A stretch of DNA of 64,000 bases from Catenuloplanes indicus (GCF_030813715.1 NZ_JAUSUZ010000001.1:4836001-4900000), one strand, 5' to 3'. Shown: positions 25,044-33,181, counted from the stretch's first letter. The notes: a model not told the origin generated them from the letters alone. A program made the numbers and translations.

Positions 25044-26255
25044 TCAGCCGGTGATACGGATCGAGGCGGGGCCGGCCGCGCCGCCGCCGGCCGGGTCGTC
25101 GGTGAAGTAGCCGAACAGGCAGGAGTCGGTGAAGCGCGGGCTGACCGCACAGCGGGACGCGCCGGTCAGCGTCGACCGCACGTTCCACCGGTCGTCGCGC
25201 CCGGGCACGCGGGGTTTCCGGTCCGGCCAGCCCCGGCGGTACCAGCCGGTGATCACGAAACTGCGGATGCTCTCGACGGAGGCGCCGGTGGAGGTGGGCC
25301 GGTACACCGCGACCGGGACCGGCTCCTTGCTGGTCACCAGCTCGTTGAGCAACGCGAAGCAGCCGGCCGGCTTGCGGCCGCGGCGGCTGTCGCCCCAGAA
25401 CGCGTTCGCGTCACCGTCGCCGTCGCGGAGCGTGCGGACCGTGCCGATGGTGAACGTCGTGCGGGCGCACCGCGCGGGATCGCCGCCGAGCACGTCGCCG
25501 CCGAAGCCGTCCGTCGCGTCGCTGCGGCGTGGCCAGCCGGTGGCCCGGCAGTAGCCGAACGTGGGCGATCCGGCGTCGATCTCCCGGAACGGCAGCCGGA
25601 TCTCACCGGCCGGCGACGCCCGGTGGCGGCCGTCCTCCGGCGCGAGTTCCGGGCCGCGGGTGTCGAACACCTGCTGGACCCGGCAGTCCGACATCACGAC
25701 CGGGAGCGCGCCGTCGACCGTGCTGATCTCCTGCCAGGTGGCCCGGGCGCACGCGCCGACCGTGACACCGTCGGTGCCGGTGACCGCACCGGCGAAGACC
25801 GGGGGCAGCGCGGTGCTGCCGCCGGAGCGAGACGTCCGCACCCACACCTCGACGTACTCGCCGGTCCCGGACGCGCTGCCGAGACAGCCGGTCAGGTTGG
25901 ACGGCGGGGCGGGGCAGGCCGGGATCGGCAGCGGTACGGCGACGCGAACGACGCCGCAGACCGCGCTGACCTCGACCGCCTCGTTCTTGACGTTCGCCTG
26001 GGCGAACCGGAGGCCCTCGAACTTCATGTCGGTCCCGTTGCACTGCGGCCGGCGCAGCGCGCACACCTTGGCCACCGCGATCGCGGCCGCGTCCGCGGCG
26101 GTCTGCAGCTGGGCCCGCTCCGCGTAGATCAGGCCGACGTCGACGGTCAGCGCGCCGAGGCCGGTGACCACGCCGCCGGCCAGCAACATGGCGACGAGGA
26201 CGGCGACCGCGCCGCGGTCCCTCCGGCGCGATCGCCGTCCGGTCAGGCGCGGCAT
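25044..26255 (-). CDS. TadG-like pilus assembly / minor pseudopilin protein
   Basis: A 403-residue protein whose N-terminus (RDRGAVAVLVAMLLAGGVVT then DVGLIYAERAQLQTAADAAA) matches the TadG N-terminal domain, with a prepilin-like hydrophobic helix. The long extracytoplasmic part is rich in cysteine (about 16), suggesting disulfides, and has no domain I recognise. It overlaps the tadE stop by 13 bases. It is probably an exported minor component of the Flp pilus. Confidence 0.82.
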   Translation of the reverse strand: MPRLTGRRSRRRDRGAVAVLVAMLLAGGVVTGLGALTVDVGLIYAERAQLQTAADAAAIAVAKVCALRRPQCNGTDMKFEGLRFAQANVKNEAVEVSAVCGVVRVAVPLPIPACPAPPSNLTGCLGSASGTGEYVEVWVRTSRSGGSTALPPVFAGAVTGTDGVTVGACARATWQEISTVDGALPVVMSDCRVQQVFDTRGPELAPEDGRHRASPAGEIRLPFREIDAGSPTFGYCRATGWPRRSDATDGFGGDVLGGDPARCARTTFTIGTVRTLRDGDGDANAFWGDSRRGRKPAGCFALLNELVTSKEPVPVAVYRPTSTGASVESIRSFVITGWYRRGWPDRKPRVPGRDDRWNVRSTLTGASRCAVSPRFTDSCLFGYFTDDPAGGGAAGPASIRITG

Positions 26256-26671
26256 GGCAGGACCGCCCGGGCCGTCAGCGGGATGAATCCGTCGGTCCCG
26301 GTGCCGATGCCGGCGAACACGGTGAGTGGCGTGATGAACTCGAAGCCGTACGCCACCTGGTACGTGGCCTGTCGTGTGCCGTCCACCCGGCAGTCGCCGG
26401 CCGGGGTGCCGGTCCAGAAACCCGGACCGAGGATCGCGGACGGCGTGCGGCCCATCACGGTGCCGGCGACCGTGCCGGCCTCGGCGTCGTCGACGAGCGT
26501 GAGCGCGCGAGCGCCCTCGCGGGCCGCCTCGGTCACCTTGATCTGGGTGTTCAGCATCCGGCCGAAGTCGATGATCGCGAACACGACGATCAGCAGCAGC
26601 GGCAGGACGAGCGCGGTCTCCACCGCCGCGGCGCCCCGATCAGCGCGCCGTCGCCTCCCCCTGGACCGCAT
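26243..26671 (-). CDS. tadE: TadE-like pseudopilin
   Basis: A 142-residue protein with the TadE signature RGAAAVETALVLPLLLIVVF and AIIDFGRML; Glu in AAAVET is the prepilin-processing position. The remaining domain is exposed outside the membrane. ATG 26671 has AAAGG seven bases upstream. It precedes and overlaps the TadG-like gene. It would be matured by the prepilin peptidase upstream and act as a minor pilin. Confidence 0.88.
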   Translation of the reverse strand: MRSRGRRRRADRGAAAVETALVLPLLLIVVFAIIDFGRMLNTQIKVTEAAREGARALTLVDDAEAGTVAGTVMGRTPSAILGPGFWTGTPAGDCRVDGTRQATYQVAYGFEFITPLTVFAGIGTGTDGFIPLTARAVLPCRA

Positions 26672-26754
26672 GAACTGCCTTTCCGTCTCGTCAGACCGGT
26701 GGCGTCGCCACGGCCCGGCCCTCGCACGGGCCGTGGCAACGCTGTGAGCAGGTG

Positions 26755-26982
26755 TTACGGCGTCGTGCAAGCGGGCGGAGCCGTCGCGGGGGTATCGGCG
26801 GCGATGTCCGTACACGTCTCCTGGAACATGTCCCGCAGTACGTCCTGCAGCGCGAACACGACGACCGCCAGCACGGCGGCGACACCCGCGATGATCAGCG
26901 CGTACTCGACCGCGGTCGCGCCACGGTCCCGGTGACGCAGTGCGGCGACGTACACCGCCACTCGTGCGTAGAGGTTCAGCAT
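26755..26982 (-). CDS. flp: Flp-family major pilin
   Basis: A 75-residue prepilin, first gene of the Tad operon. RDRGATAVEYALIIAGVAAV is the Flp signature: cleavage after the glycine, with the conserved Glu-Tyr pair following. The hydrophobic helix continues to about residue 47. The tail beyond (ETCTDIAADTPATAPPACTT) is longer and more Pro/Thr/Cys-rich than most Flp pilins and could form a disulfide. AAGGGGAGAAGG precedes the ATG. A hairpin lies about 45 bases upstream in the leader. Confidence 0.9.
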   Translation of the reverse strand: MLNLYARVAVYVAALRHRDRGATAVEYALIIAGVAAVLAVVVFALQDVLRDMFQETCTDIAADTPATAPPACTTP

Positions 26983-27414
26983 CCTTCTCCCCTTGGTCTT
27001 CGGGTCGGGCCTGTCGTGACGCGGCCGGCACGGCGGTGCCGGTACACGTCGCGGGAGCGAGCCGGTGATCGGCTCGGATGAGCTGTGCGGCCGTGGACCG
27101 GCCGAGCTACGACTCTGCCCGCCACAGCACCCAGGACTAGTCGGGTGACCGGCCCGATGGAATAGACACCGTGGAGGCTCGATGTCGATGGGATGACACC
27201 CGATCCCGACAGGGGGTCATCCGTTCGGCTTACATCAAACCGAACGAATAGGACATATCCATATTCATGGATGGAAAGAATTTCCGTTTTGCGACACGCG
27301 ACGCCACTCGTACCGGCGATGTCGGATAACCGATAGCCGAGAGCCGATTTTCCACCCCAGGGACTATCGACATCAGCCGATCATCCGAGGGCTCTGGCCA
27401 GTAAATTTGCGATC
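26983..27414 (-). other. Tad operon upstream region without a gene
   Basis: No gene is seen in these 432 bases; the segment from 27230 to 27410 is clearly less GC-rich than its surroundings. It holds three inverted repeats: CCGGCAC/GTGCCGG at 27025-27042, GGATGACACCC/GGGGGTCATCC at 27191-27222, and CGTTCGG/CCGAACG at 27222-27246. It must contain the promoter for flp and the 3' end of the prepilin-peptidase message. Confidence 0.6.
27191..27246. promoter_or_regulatory. Two abutting inverted repeats upstream of flp
   Basis: GGATGACACCC (27191-27201) pairs with GGGGGTCATCC (27212-27222) with one mismatch. The second repeat, CGTTCGG (27222-27228) and CCGAACG (27240-27246), starts on the last base of the first. 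One may be the terminator of the prepilin-peptidase gene and the other an operator for the pilus operon. Confidence 0.4.
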
Positions 27415-28206
27415 TCAGCCGAACAGCGGCAGCCCGTGCCGCGCGATCACGACCGCGACCAGCGTGCCCGCCAGCAGCGCCGGACCGAGCGGCAGATCCG
27501 TGCCGCGCCCGGCCCGGCCGGTGACCAGCAGCACCAACGCGACCGGCCCGTTCAGCAGGTGCGGCACGATCAAGCCGAGCACCACGGCTGGCCAGCCCAG
27601 CCAGCCGAGCATCAGGCCGAGCACCGCGGAGAGCTTCACGTCGCCGAAGCCCAGGTTCGCGCCCGGGATCAGCGCGATCACCAGGTAGACGGCGAACAGG
27701 ACCAGCCCGCCGAGCAGCGCGCGCAGCAGCGGGGCGAAGGACCAATCGAGCAGCGAGACCAGCAGCAGGACGCCGCCGCCGAGCACGGCCGCGGCGCCCA
27801 CCAGCGGATCCGGCAGGCGCAGCACGGCCAGGTCGACGAACGCGAGCAGCACACCGATCGCGGCCACCGCCAGGTAGCCGGGCAGGACCGGGTCGGGACC
27901 GAATGCCCAGCCCAGCGCGCCGAGCGAGACCGCGCCGACCGCCGTGGTCAGCCACGGGCGCGGGCCGAGACGGCGGCCGCAACCCGGGCAGGCGACGCGT
28001 ACCCGTACCCATGATTCGGTTTTGTGTCCGCAGTTGGCACAGGCCGACCGCGGTGGCTCACCGAACTCGACGGACAGCCGCCAGGCCACTCGCGGCGTCA
28101 GAATCCCGACGAGCGCGCCGAGCGCGGCCGTGATGACGACGAGTGAGACGGACACCGCGCTGATCGTAGCCCGCCTGATCACGACACGGGTTGCCGACAC
28201 TGGCAC
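27415..28206 (-). CDS. A24-family prepilin peptidase
   Basis: A membrane aspartyl protease that processes Flp-type prepilins. It has about seven hydrophobic segments, an N-terminal CANCGHKTES...CPGCG zinc-ribbon-like loop, the first catalytic Asp region AFVDLAVLRLPD, and the GxGD motif in ANLGFGDVKLSAVLGLMLGW. The longest start is GTG 28206 (263 residues); GTG 28182 and GTG 28155 are alternatives, and none has a strong ribosome site. It lies upstream of flp in the same direction but 430 bases away, so it is probably transcribed separately. Confidence 0.88.
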   Translation of the reverse strand: MPVSATRVVIRRATISAVSVSLVVITAALGALVGILTPRVAWRLSVEFGEPPRSACANCGHKTESWVRVRVACPGCGRRLGPRPWLTTAVGAVSLGALGWAFGPDPVLPGYLAVAAIGVLLAFVDLAVLRLPDPLVGAAAVLGGGVLLLVSLLDWSFAPLLRALLGGLVLFAVYLVIALIPGANLGFGDVKLSAVLGLMLGWLGWPAVVLGLIVPHLLNGPVALVLLVTGRAGRGTDLPLGPALLAGTLVAVVIARHGLPLFG

Positions 28207-28316
28207 ACTTCCGGGAGGTGGGGGAGGGGCATGCCCCGGCTACGGTGACTGAGGTCGCCGGGCCGGCGGCCCGACCCGCAGGTAGCTGACGCAGAAGCTC
28301 GGTAGGAGGCAGTGCC

Positions 28317-29102
28317 ATGTCGAACTACGGACCGCCCGGCGGGCCGTATCCCGGACGCGGCCGGGACCCCCAGGAGGAGCCGTACACCGAGCCGTCCGAC
28401 CCCTGGGGCGACTGGGGCCGGGACAACAACGACGGTGGCGGCTACGACCAGGGCGCCGGCTACGGCCAGGGCGGCTACGACCAGCAGGGGTACGGGCAGC
28501 AGCAGCCCGGGTACGGCACCGGCGGCTACGACGTCACCGGCACCGGCTACGCGCAGCGCGCCGCCGAGACCGCGCCCGGCGCCTGGACGCCGGCACCGCC
28601 CGGACCGCCGCTCGCGCAACCCGGCCCGCCGGCGCGCAGGGGCGGCAGCGGCATGCTGATCCTGGTCGCGGTCCTGGTGCTGCTCGTGCTGGCCGGTGGC
28701 GGCACCGCGTTCTACCTGCTGACCCGGTCGGACAACGACACGAACAACACGGCCACCGACGATCCGACGCCGCAGCCGGCCGACTCCGGCACCCCAGCGG
28801 CGTCCACGGCCGGCACGCCGACGCCGAACCCCTCGGCCTCGGCACCCGTGGTCAGCGACGCACGCGACGTCAAGAAGGGCGAGTGCGTCGAGAACATCGG
28901 GAACGACAACAAGCCGGTGATGAAGATCGCCGACTGTGACGGGAAGAGCGTGTACGAGGTGCTCGCCCGCTTCGACGCGCCGGCGACCGGTGAGGACGAC
29001 GCGAAAAAGAAGTGCGAGGCCGTCGAGGGGTACACAAACTGGTACTTCTTCAACAGTCAGCTTGATTCCCTTGACTTCGTCCTTTGCCTGAAGCAGCGGT
29101 AG
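28317..29102 (+). CDS. LppU/SCO3897-like membrane protein with Gly/Tyr-rich N-terminus
   Basis: A 261-residue protein. The cytoplasmic N-terminus (about 1-110) is Gly/Tyr/Gln/Pro-rich with repeated GGYDQ / GYGQ words. One membrane helix (GMLILVAVLVLLVLAGGGTA) follows, then a Thr/Pro linker and an extracytoplasmic domain with four cysteines (KKGECVENIG, KIADCDGKSVYEV, KKKCEAVEG, DFVLCLKQR). This matches the actinobacterial LppU/SCO3897 family of unknown function. AGGAGG precedes the start. The next gene is a paralogue with the same layout, 68 bases on. Confidence 0.8.
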   Translation: MSNYGPPGGPYPGRGRDPQEEPYTEPSDPWGDWGRDNNDGGGYDQGAGYGQGGYDQQGYGQQQPGYGTGGYDVTGTGYAQRAAETAPGAWTPAPPGPPLAQPGPPARRGGSGMLILVAVLVLLVLAGGGTAFYLLTRSDNDTNNTATDDPTPQPADSGTPAASTAGTPTPNPSASAPVVSDARDVKKGECVENIGNDNKPVMKIADCDGKSVYEVLARFDAPATGEDDAKKKCEAVEGYTNWYFFNSQLDSLDFVLCLKQR

Positions 29103-29170
29103 GGTCCCCAGCAGCGGGGGGACCTTGGTGAGGCTTCCTCGGTGCGCGACAGAAAAACCTAGGAGAGCCG

Positions 29171-30049
29171 ATGTCTAGCTACGGACCACCCCCCGGTCCC
29201 GGCCAGCACCCGGAGTACGACCCGAACAACCCCGCGGGGCAGTACCCGCCGCCACCGCCGTCGTACGGCCAGCCGTCCTACGGCACGCCGTCCTACGGCA
29301 CGCCGCCGCAGGGCGCGCAGGGCGACATACCCCCGCCCCCGCCGTACCCGACCTCCGGCGGGCCGAGCTACACCCCGCCGCCCGTCTCCGGCCAGCCCGG
29401 CTACGGCACGCCGGTCTCCGGCCAGCCCGGCTACGGCACGCCCGGTTACGGCACCCCCGGCTACGGTGAGGCCCCGCCGCCGCCGTACGTCGACCCGAAC
29501 ATGCAGCAGCAGCCGGTGCAGGGTTACGGCGCGCCGCTGCCCCCGCCCGGCCCGCAGATGCAGGGCGGCTGGGGTGGCCCGCCGCCGCAGAAGAGCGGCG
29601 CCGGCAAGGTCGTCGGCATCATCGTCGGCGCGGTCGCGGTCTTCGCGCTGCTGATCTGCGCCGGCGTCTACTTCGCGGCGGTGCGCACGACCGAGGCGAT
29701 CGACGACGTGATCGCCACCGTGCCGACCACGGTCCCGACGTTCCCGACCGCGGACCCGTTCCCGACGCCGACCGAGGACAACACCGACGAAGAGGCGGAG
29801 AACGTCCAGGTCGGCGACTGCATCGTGAACGACGGCACGGACGACAACGCCTCGATCCGCAAGGTGCCCTGCGCCAAGGACACGCTGGAGGTCCTGATCC
29901 GGATCCCGTTCACGGACGACGGCGAGAAGGCGTGCGCGGACATCGAGGGCGCCGACTCCTGGTACATGTACACGTCGGCCACGGTCGGTGGCGTCGGCGA
30001 CTACGTGCTCTGCCTGAAGACGCTGACCGAGACGCCGCGTACCTCCTGA
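29171..30049 (+). CDS. LppU/SCO3897-like membrane protein, paralogue of the preceding gene
   Basis: A 292-residue protein with a Pro/Tyr/Gly-rich cytoplasmic N-terminus holding near-exact SGQPGYGTP repeats (about residues 75-100). One membrane helix (VVGIIVGAVAVFALLICAGV) leads to a Thr/Pro linker and a C-terminal four-cysteine domain (VGDCIVND, VPCAKDTLEVLIRIPF, EKACADIEG, DYVLCLKTL) that aligns with that of the upstream gene. The AGGAGAGCCG ribosome site is good. The pair probably forms an operon closed by the 36-bp palindrome. Function unknown; the low-complexity arms may recruit cell-envelope partners. Confidence 0.8.
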   Translation: MSSYGPPPGPGQHPEYDPNNPAGQYPPPPPSYGQPSYGTPSYGTPPQGAQGDIPPPPPYPTSGGPSYTPPPVSGQPGYGTPVSGQPGYGTPGYGTPGYGEAPPPPYVDPNMQQQPVQGYGAPLPPPGPQMQGGWGGPPPQKSGAGKVVGIIVGAVAVFALLICAGVYFAAVRTTEAIDDVIATVPTTVPTFPTADPFPTPTEDNTDEEAENVQVGDCIVNDGTDDNASIRKVPCAKDTLEVLIRIPFTDDGEKACADIEGADSWYMYTSATVGGVGDYVLCLKTLTETPRTS

Positions 30050-30058
30050 TAGCTCTCT

Positions 30059-30094
30059 CTAAGGCCGTCTAGCGATATCGCTAGACGGCCTTAG
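30059..30094 (+). terminator. 36-bp perfect palindrome, probable terminator
   Basis: The half-site CTAAGGCCGTCTAGCGAT is followed at once by its exact reverse complement, with no spacer. It contains two CTAG tetramers and a central GATATC. It starts nine bases after the stop of the LppU-like gene. Termination is the simplest reading, though a protein-binding or cruciform site is possible. Confidence 0.65.
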
Positions 30095-30114
30095 TCGTGT
30101 ATCGACGCATCTAC

Positions 30115-30144
30115 CGGGGTCTAGCTTCCGGCCTAGAGACCCCG
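30115..30144. promoter_or_regulatory. CTAG-centred inverted repeat before the ATPase gene
   Basis: CGGGGTCTAG (30115-30124) and CTAGAGACCCCG (30133-30144) pair with a two-base bulge. It ends five bases before the GTG of the next gene and could be an operator or an RNA hairpin that occludes the start. Confidence 0.4.
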
Positions 30145-30149
30145 ATACG

Positions 30150-31370
30150 GTGCGAGACGTGGATCCGATCCGGAACCCGTACGCCCCCGGCGCCGGTCAG
30201 CGCCCGCCCGAGCTCGCCGGCCGGGACCGCGAGGTGGAGGCGTTCGAGGTGGTCCTGGAACGGATCGCGCGCGGCCGCCCCGAACGCAGCCTGGTCCTCA
30301 CCGGTCTGCGCGGCGTCGGCAAGACCGTACTGCTCAACAGCCTGCGCTCACAGGCGATCGGCCGGCTCTGGGGCACCGGCAAGATCGAAGCGCGACCGGA
30401 CACCTCGCTGCGCCGCCCGGTCTCCGCCGCACTGCACATGGCCGTCCGCGAGCTGGCCGGCCGGCACCGAGCACCGGACCGGATCGACGACTTTCTCGGC
30501 GTACTGAAGGCGTTCGCGCTGCGCTCCAACGACGACGGCGCCAAACTCCGCGAACGCTGGCAGCCCGGCATCGACGTACCCGCCACCCGCGGCCGCGCCG
30601 ACTCCGGCGACATCGAGATCGACCTGGTCGAGCTGTTCACCGACGCGGCCGCGATCGCCACCGACGTGGGCACCGGCATCGCGATCTTCATCGACGAGAT
30701 GCAGGACCTCGGCACGCCGGACGTCTCCGCGCTCTGCGCCGCCTGCCACGAACTCTCCCAGCTCGGCGGGCCGCTGATCGTGGTGGGCGCCGGCCTGCCG
30801 CACCTTCCCACGGTCCTCTCCGCCGCCAAGTCGTACTCCGAACGCCTGTTCCGCTACCAGCGCATCGACCGGCTCGACCGCAGCGCGGCCGACCGGGCAC
30901 TCAACGCACCCGCGCTGCGGGAGAACGTCGACTACGACCAAAAGGCGCTCGATCTGCTGTACGAGAAGTCCGGCGGCTATCCGTACTTCGTCCAGGCCTA
31001 CGGCAAGGCCACCTGGGACCACGCGCCACGCTCGCCGATCACGGCGGAGGACGTCCGGGTCGCCGCCCCGGAGGCGGAGGCAGAGCTGGCCGTCGGCTTC
31101 TTCGGCTCCCGCTTCGAACGCGCCACCCCGGCCGAACGCGACTACATGCGCGCCATGGCCGCTCTGTCCACCTCCGCCGCTGATGACGACGGTCTCGACG
31201 GTGCCGTACCGACCGCGGACGTCGCCCGGTCCCTCGGCCGCCGCCCGGCCAGCCTGTCCCCGGCCCGGGACGCGCTGATCAAGAAGGGCCTGATCTACTC
31301 CGGGGAGCGGGGGACGGTGGCGTTCACGGTGCCGCACTTCGGGCGATATTTGCGGACTCAACCCTTTTAG
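30150..31370 (+). CDS. AAA-type ATPase with C-terminal winged-helix-like region
   Basis: A 406-residue protein. It shows RNPYAPGAGQRPPELAGRD, Walker A LVLTGLRGVGKTVLLNSL (about residues 48-65), Walker B GIAIFIDEMQDLG (about 174), a sensor-like VVGAGLPHLP, and a C-terminal region (about 320-400) ending in DALIKKGLIYSGERGTVAFT, which reads like a winged helix. It resembles AAA_16/ORC-Cdc6-like STAND ATPases often annotated only as ATP-binding protein. GTG 30150 or 30159 may be the start; neither has a good ribosome site. No effector domain or toxin partner is next to it. Role unknown. Confidence 0.78.
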   Translation: MRDVDPIRNPYAPGAGQRPPELAGRDREVEAFEVVLERIARGRPERSLVLTGLRGVGKTVLLNSLRSQAIGRLWGTGKIEARPDTSLRRPVSAALHMAVRELAGRHRAPDRIDDFLGVLKAFALRSNDDGAKLRERWQPGIDVPATRGRADSGDIEIDLVELFTDAAAIATDVGTGIAIFIDEMQDLGTPDVSALCAACHELSQLGGPLIVVGAGLPHLPTVLSAAKSYSERLFRYQRIDRLDRSAADRALNAPALRENVDYDQKALDLLYEKSGGYPYFVQAYGKATWDHAPRSPITAEDVRVAAPEAEAELAVGFFGSRFERATPAERDYMRAMAALSTSAADDDGLDGAVPTADVARSLGRRPASLSPARDALIKKGLIYSGERGTVAFTVPHFGRYLRTQPF

Positions 31371-31376
31371 AAGCCT

Positions 31377-31445
31377 ATTTTCCCGCTTCCGGCGTGGTCG
31401 CCTACCCAGTGCTCCCGCGGGCACCGGTCGGCCGTGGCCGGCCTC
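31377..31445 (+). repeat. Dispersed stop-adjacent repeat, copy C
   Basis: TTCCCGCTTCCGGCG (31380-31394), 16 bases, then GCTCCCGCGGGCACCGGTCG (31411-31430). It begins nine bases after the ATPase stop and reads in the same direction as that gene. Confidence 0.7.
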
Positions 31446-31541
31446 CCTGCCGGTCCCGCCGTGGCGCAACCCACGGCCACCGGCCGAAACCCGCTAGCCG
31501 ACCATCTCGCGCCCGGAATCCGGAGCCGCTCGGTTGCCGCG

Positions 31542-31949
31542 TCAGGCGCAGTTGACCCATTCGTCGGTGCCGTCCGTGAAGACCTGGCGCTTCCAGACCG
31601 GGATGCGGGCCTTGACCTCGTCGACGAGGCGGGCGCACGCGGTGAAGGCGGCGGCGCGGTGGGCGGTGCTGACGGCGGCGACCAGAGCGGCATCGCCGAT
31701 CTTGAGGGGGCCGTAACGGTGCGAGACGGCGACGGCGTAGACGTCCGGGTCGGCGAGGATCTCGGCGGCGACCTCGCGCAGGACCGACTCGGCGCTGGGG
31801 TGGGCCTCGTACTCCAGCAGTTCGACGGAACGGCCGTGGTCGTGGTCGCGGACGACGCCGGCGAACGAGACGACGGCGCCGGCGCGCGCGTCCGACACCG
31901 CGGCCTCGTGAGCGGCGACGTCCAAGGGCTGGTCGGTGACGGTGATCAT
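31542..31949 (-). CDS. moaE: Molybdopterin synthase catalytic subunit MoaE
   Basis: A 135-residue large subunit of molybdopterin synthase, which uses MoaD thiocarboxylate to build the dithiolene. GAVVSFAGVVRDHDHGRSV, LEYEAHPSAE, VSHRYGPLKIGDAALVAAVS and the C-terminal KARIPVWKRQVFTDGTDEWV with the active-site lysines are diagnostic. The ATG overlaps the moeA stop by four bases. Confidence 0.96.
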   Translation of the reverse strand: MITVTDQPLDVAAHEAAVSDARAGAVVSFAGVVRDHDHGRSVELLEYEAHPSAESVLREVAAEILADPDVYAVAVSHRYGPLKIGDAALVAAVSTAHRAAAFTACARLVDEVKARIPVWKRQVFTDGTDEWVNCA

Positions 31950-33181
31950 CGGCGTTCGCCGTTCAGGAGGGGGAGCGGGACGAGGTCGACCTGGCTGCCG
32001 GGCTCGCCGGACGTGCCGGGCGGGATGACGGCGAAGCCGGACGCACCGGCCAGGCCGCGCAGCATGGAGGAGCCGACATGGGCCATCGGCCGGGCGACGT
32101 TCTCCCGGTCGACGTGGACGAGCGCGAGGTGGGTGTCGGTCCCGCGGCCGCGGACCGGGGCGCCGAGCGTAACCCGGGGGAGTCGCGGCGCCTCGCGGCC
32201 GGCCAGACCGGCCAGCAGCGGGGCGACCAGGGACATCAGGGCCACGATGGCGGACTGCGGGTTGCCCGGCAGGCCGGCCAGGAAACGGTCACGGCCGTCC
32301 GGGCCCGGGACGCGGGCGACCAGCATCGGAAAGCCGGGACGGACCGCGACCGTGTTGATCAGGTAGTCGCCGCCGAGCTCCCGCAGCGCGGGATGGAGGT
32401 GGTCCACCGGGCCTCGCATGGTGCCGCCGGTGGTGCAGATCAGGTCGGCCGAGTCGAGGGCGGCGCGGATCGCGTCGACGTGCGCCTCCAGCGTGTCCTT
32501 GACCGGGCCGAGCACCGCGCCGGTGTCCACGGTCGCGCCCAGCCGGCGCAGCCAGGACGGGAGTGCGGGCCCGAGGGCGTCGCGGACCAGGCCGTTGCCG
32601 GGCAGGCCGCCGGTCAGCAGCTCGTCGCCGAAGACCAGCACCGCGGCGCGCGGCCGGCGCAGGACCGGCAGCGAGTCGTAGCCGCAGTGGGCGGCGAGGC
32701 CGATCACACCCGGGTCGACCGCGGTGCCGGCCGGGAGGAGTTCCTCACCGCGGGCGGCCTCGTCGCCGGGGACGCGCCACTCCGGCTCGGCGCGCGGCGT
32801 GCCCTCGATCCGGCCGTCCGCGGTGGTGGCCGACTCCTCGGTCCGCAGGATCGCCCGGGTACCGCCCGGCACCATCGCGCCGGTGGCGACCTCCATCGCC
32901 ACGCCGTCCTCGTCCGGCAGCGGCGGTGCGACCGAACCCGCGAGGACGCGGCCGAGGACCCGCCACGGCGGGGCACCGCGCACCGCGTACCCGTCGATGC
33001 TGGACGTCGGGAACGGCGGCAGATCGGTGAGGGTGACCAGCGGCTCGGCCAGCGTCCGGCCGTCTGCCTCGCCCAGCGCGACCCGCTCGGCGTCGGGCCG
33101 CGCGGCCCGGCCCGCCTCGAAAGCGACCCGTTGCGCGTCGGCCCACGCGATCGGCGTCGCGGATGCGGTCTCGGAACTCAC
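31946..33181 (-). CDS. moeA: Molybdopterin molybdotransferase MoeA (divergent form)
   Basis: A 411-residue MoeA-family protein that inserts molybdate into adenylylated molybdopterin. PPFPTSSIDGYAVRG (substrate loop), VLVFGDELLTGG, LAGLPGNPQSAIVAL and a C-terminal domain (GSSMLRGLAGASGFAVIPPG) are conserved. The MPT-binding motif reads TTGGTMRGPVDHLHPAL rather than the TSGGVSVGxxD of the best-studied enzymes, and VATGAMVPGGTRAILRTEES also differs from the usual TGAxxPxGAD. I take GTG 33181 as the start. It is transcribed with moaE. It could be a paralogue with an altered role. Confidence 0.88.
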   Translation of the reverse strand: MSSETASATPIAWADAQRVAFEAGRAARPDAERVALGEADGRTLAEPLVTLTDLPPFPTSSIDGYAVRGAPPWRVLGRVLAGSVAPPLPDEDGVAMEVATGAMVPGGTRAILRTEESATTADGRIEGTPRAEPEWRVPGDEAARGEELLPAGTAVDPGVIGLAAHCGYDSLPVLRRPRAAVLVFGDELLTGGLPGNGLVRDALGPALPSWLRRLGATVDTGAVLGPVKDTLEAHVDAIRAALDSADLICTTGGTMRGPVDHLHPALRELGGDYLINTVAVRPGFPMLVARVPGPDGRDRFLAGLPGNPQSAIVALMSLVAPLLAGLAGREAPRLPRVTLGAPVRGRGTDTHLALVHVDRENVARPMAHVGSSMLRGLAGASGFAVIPPGTSGEPGSQVDLVPLPLLNGERR

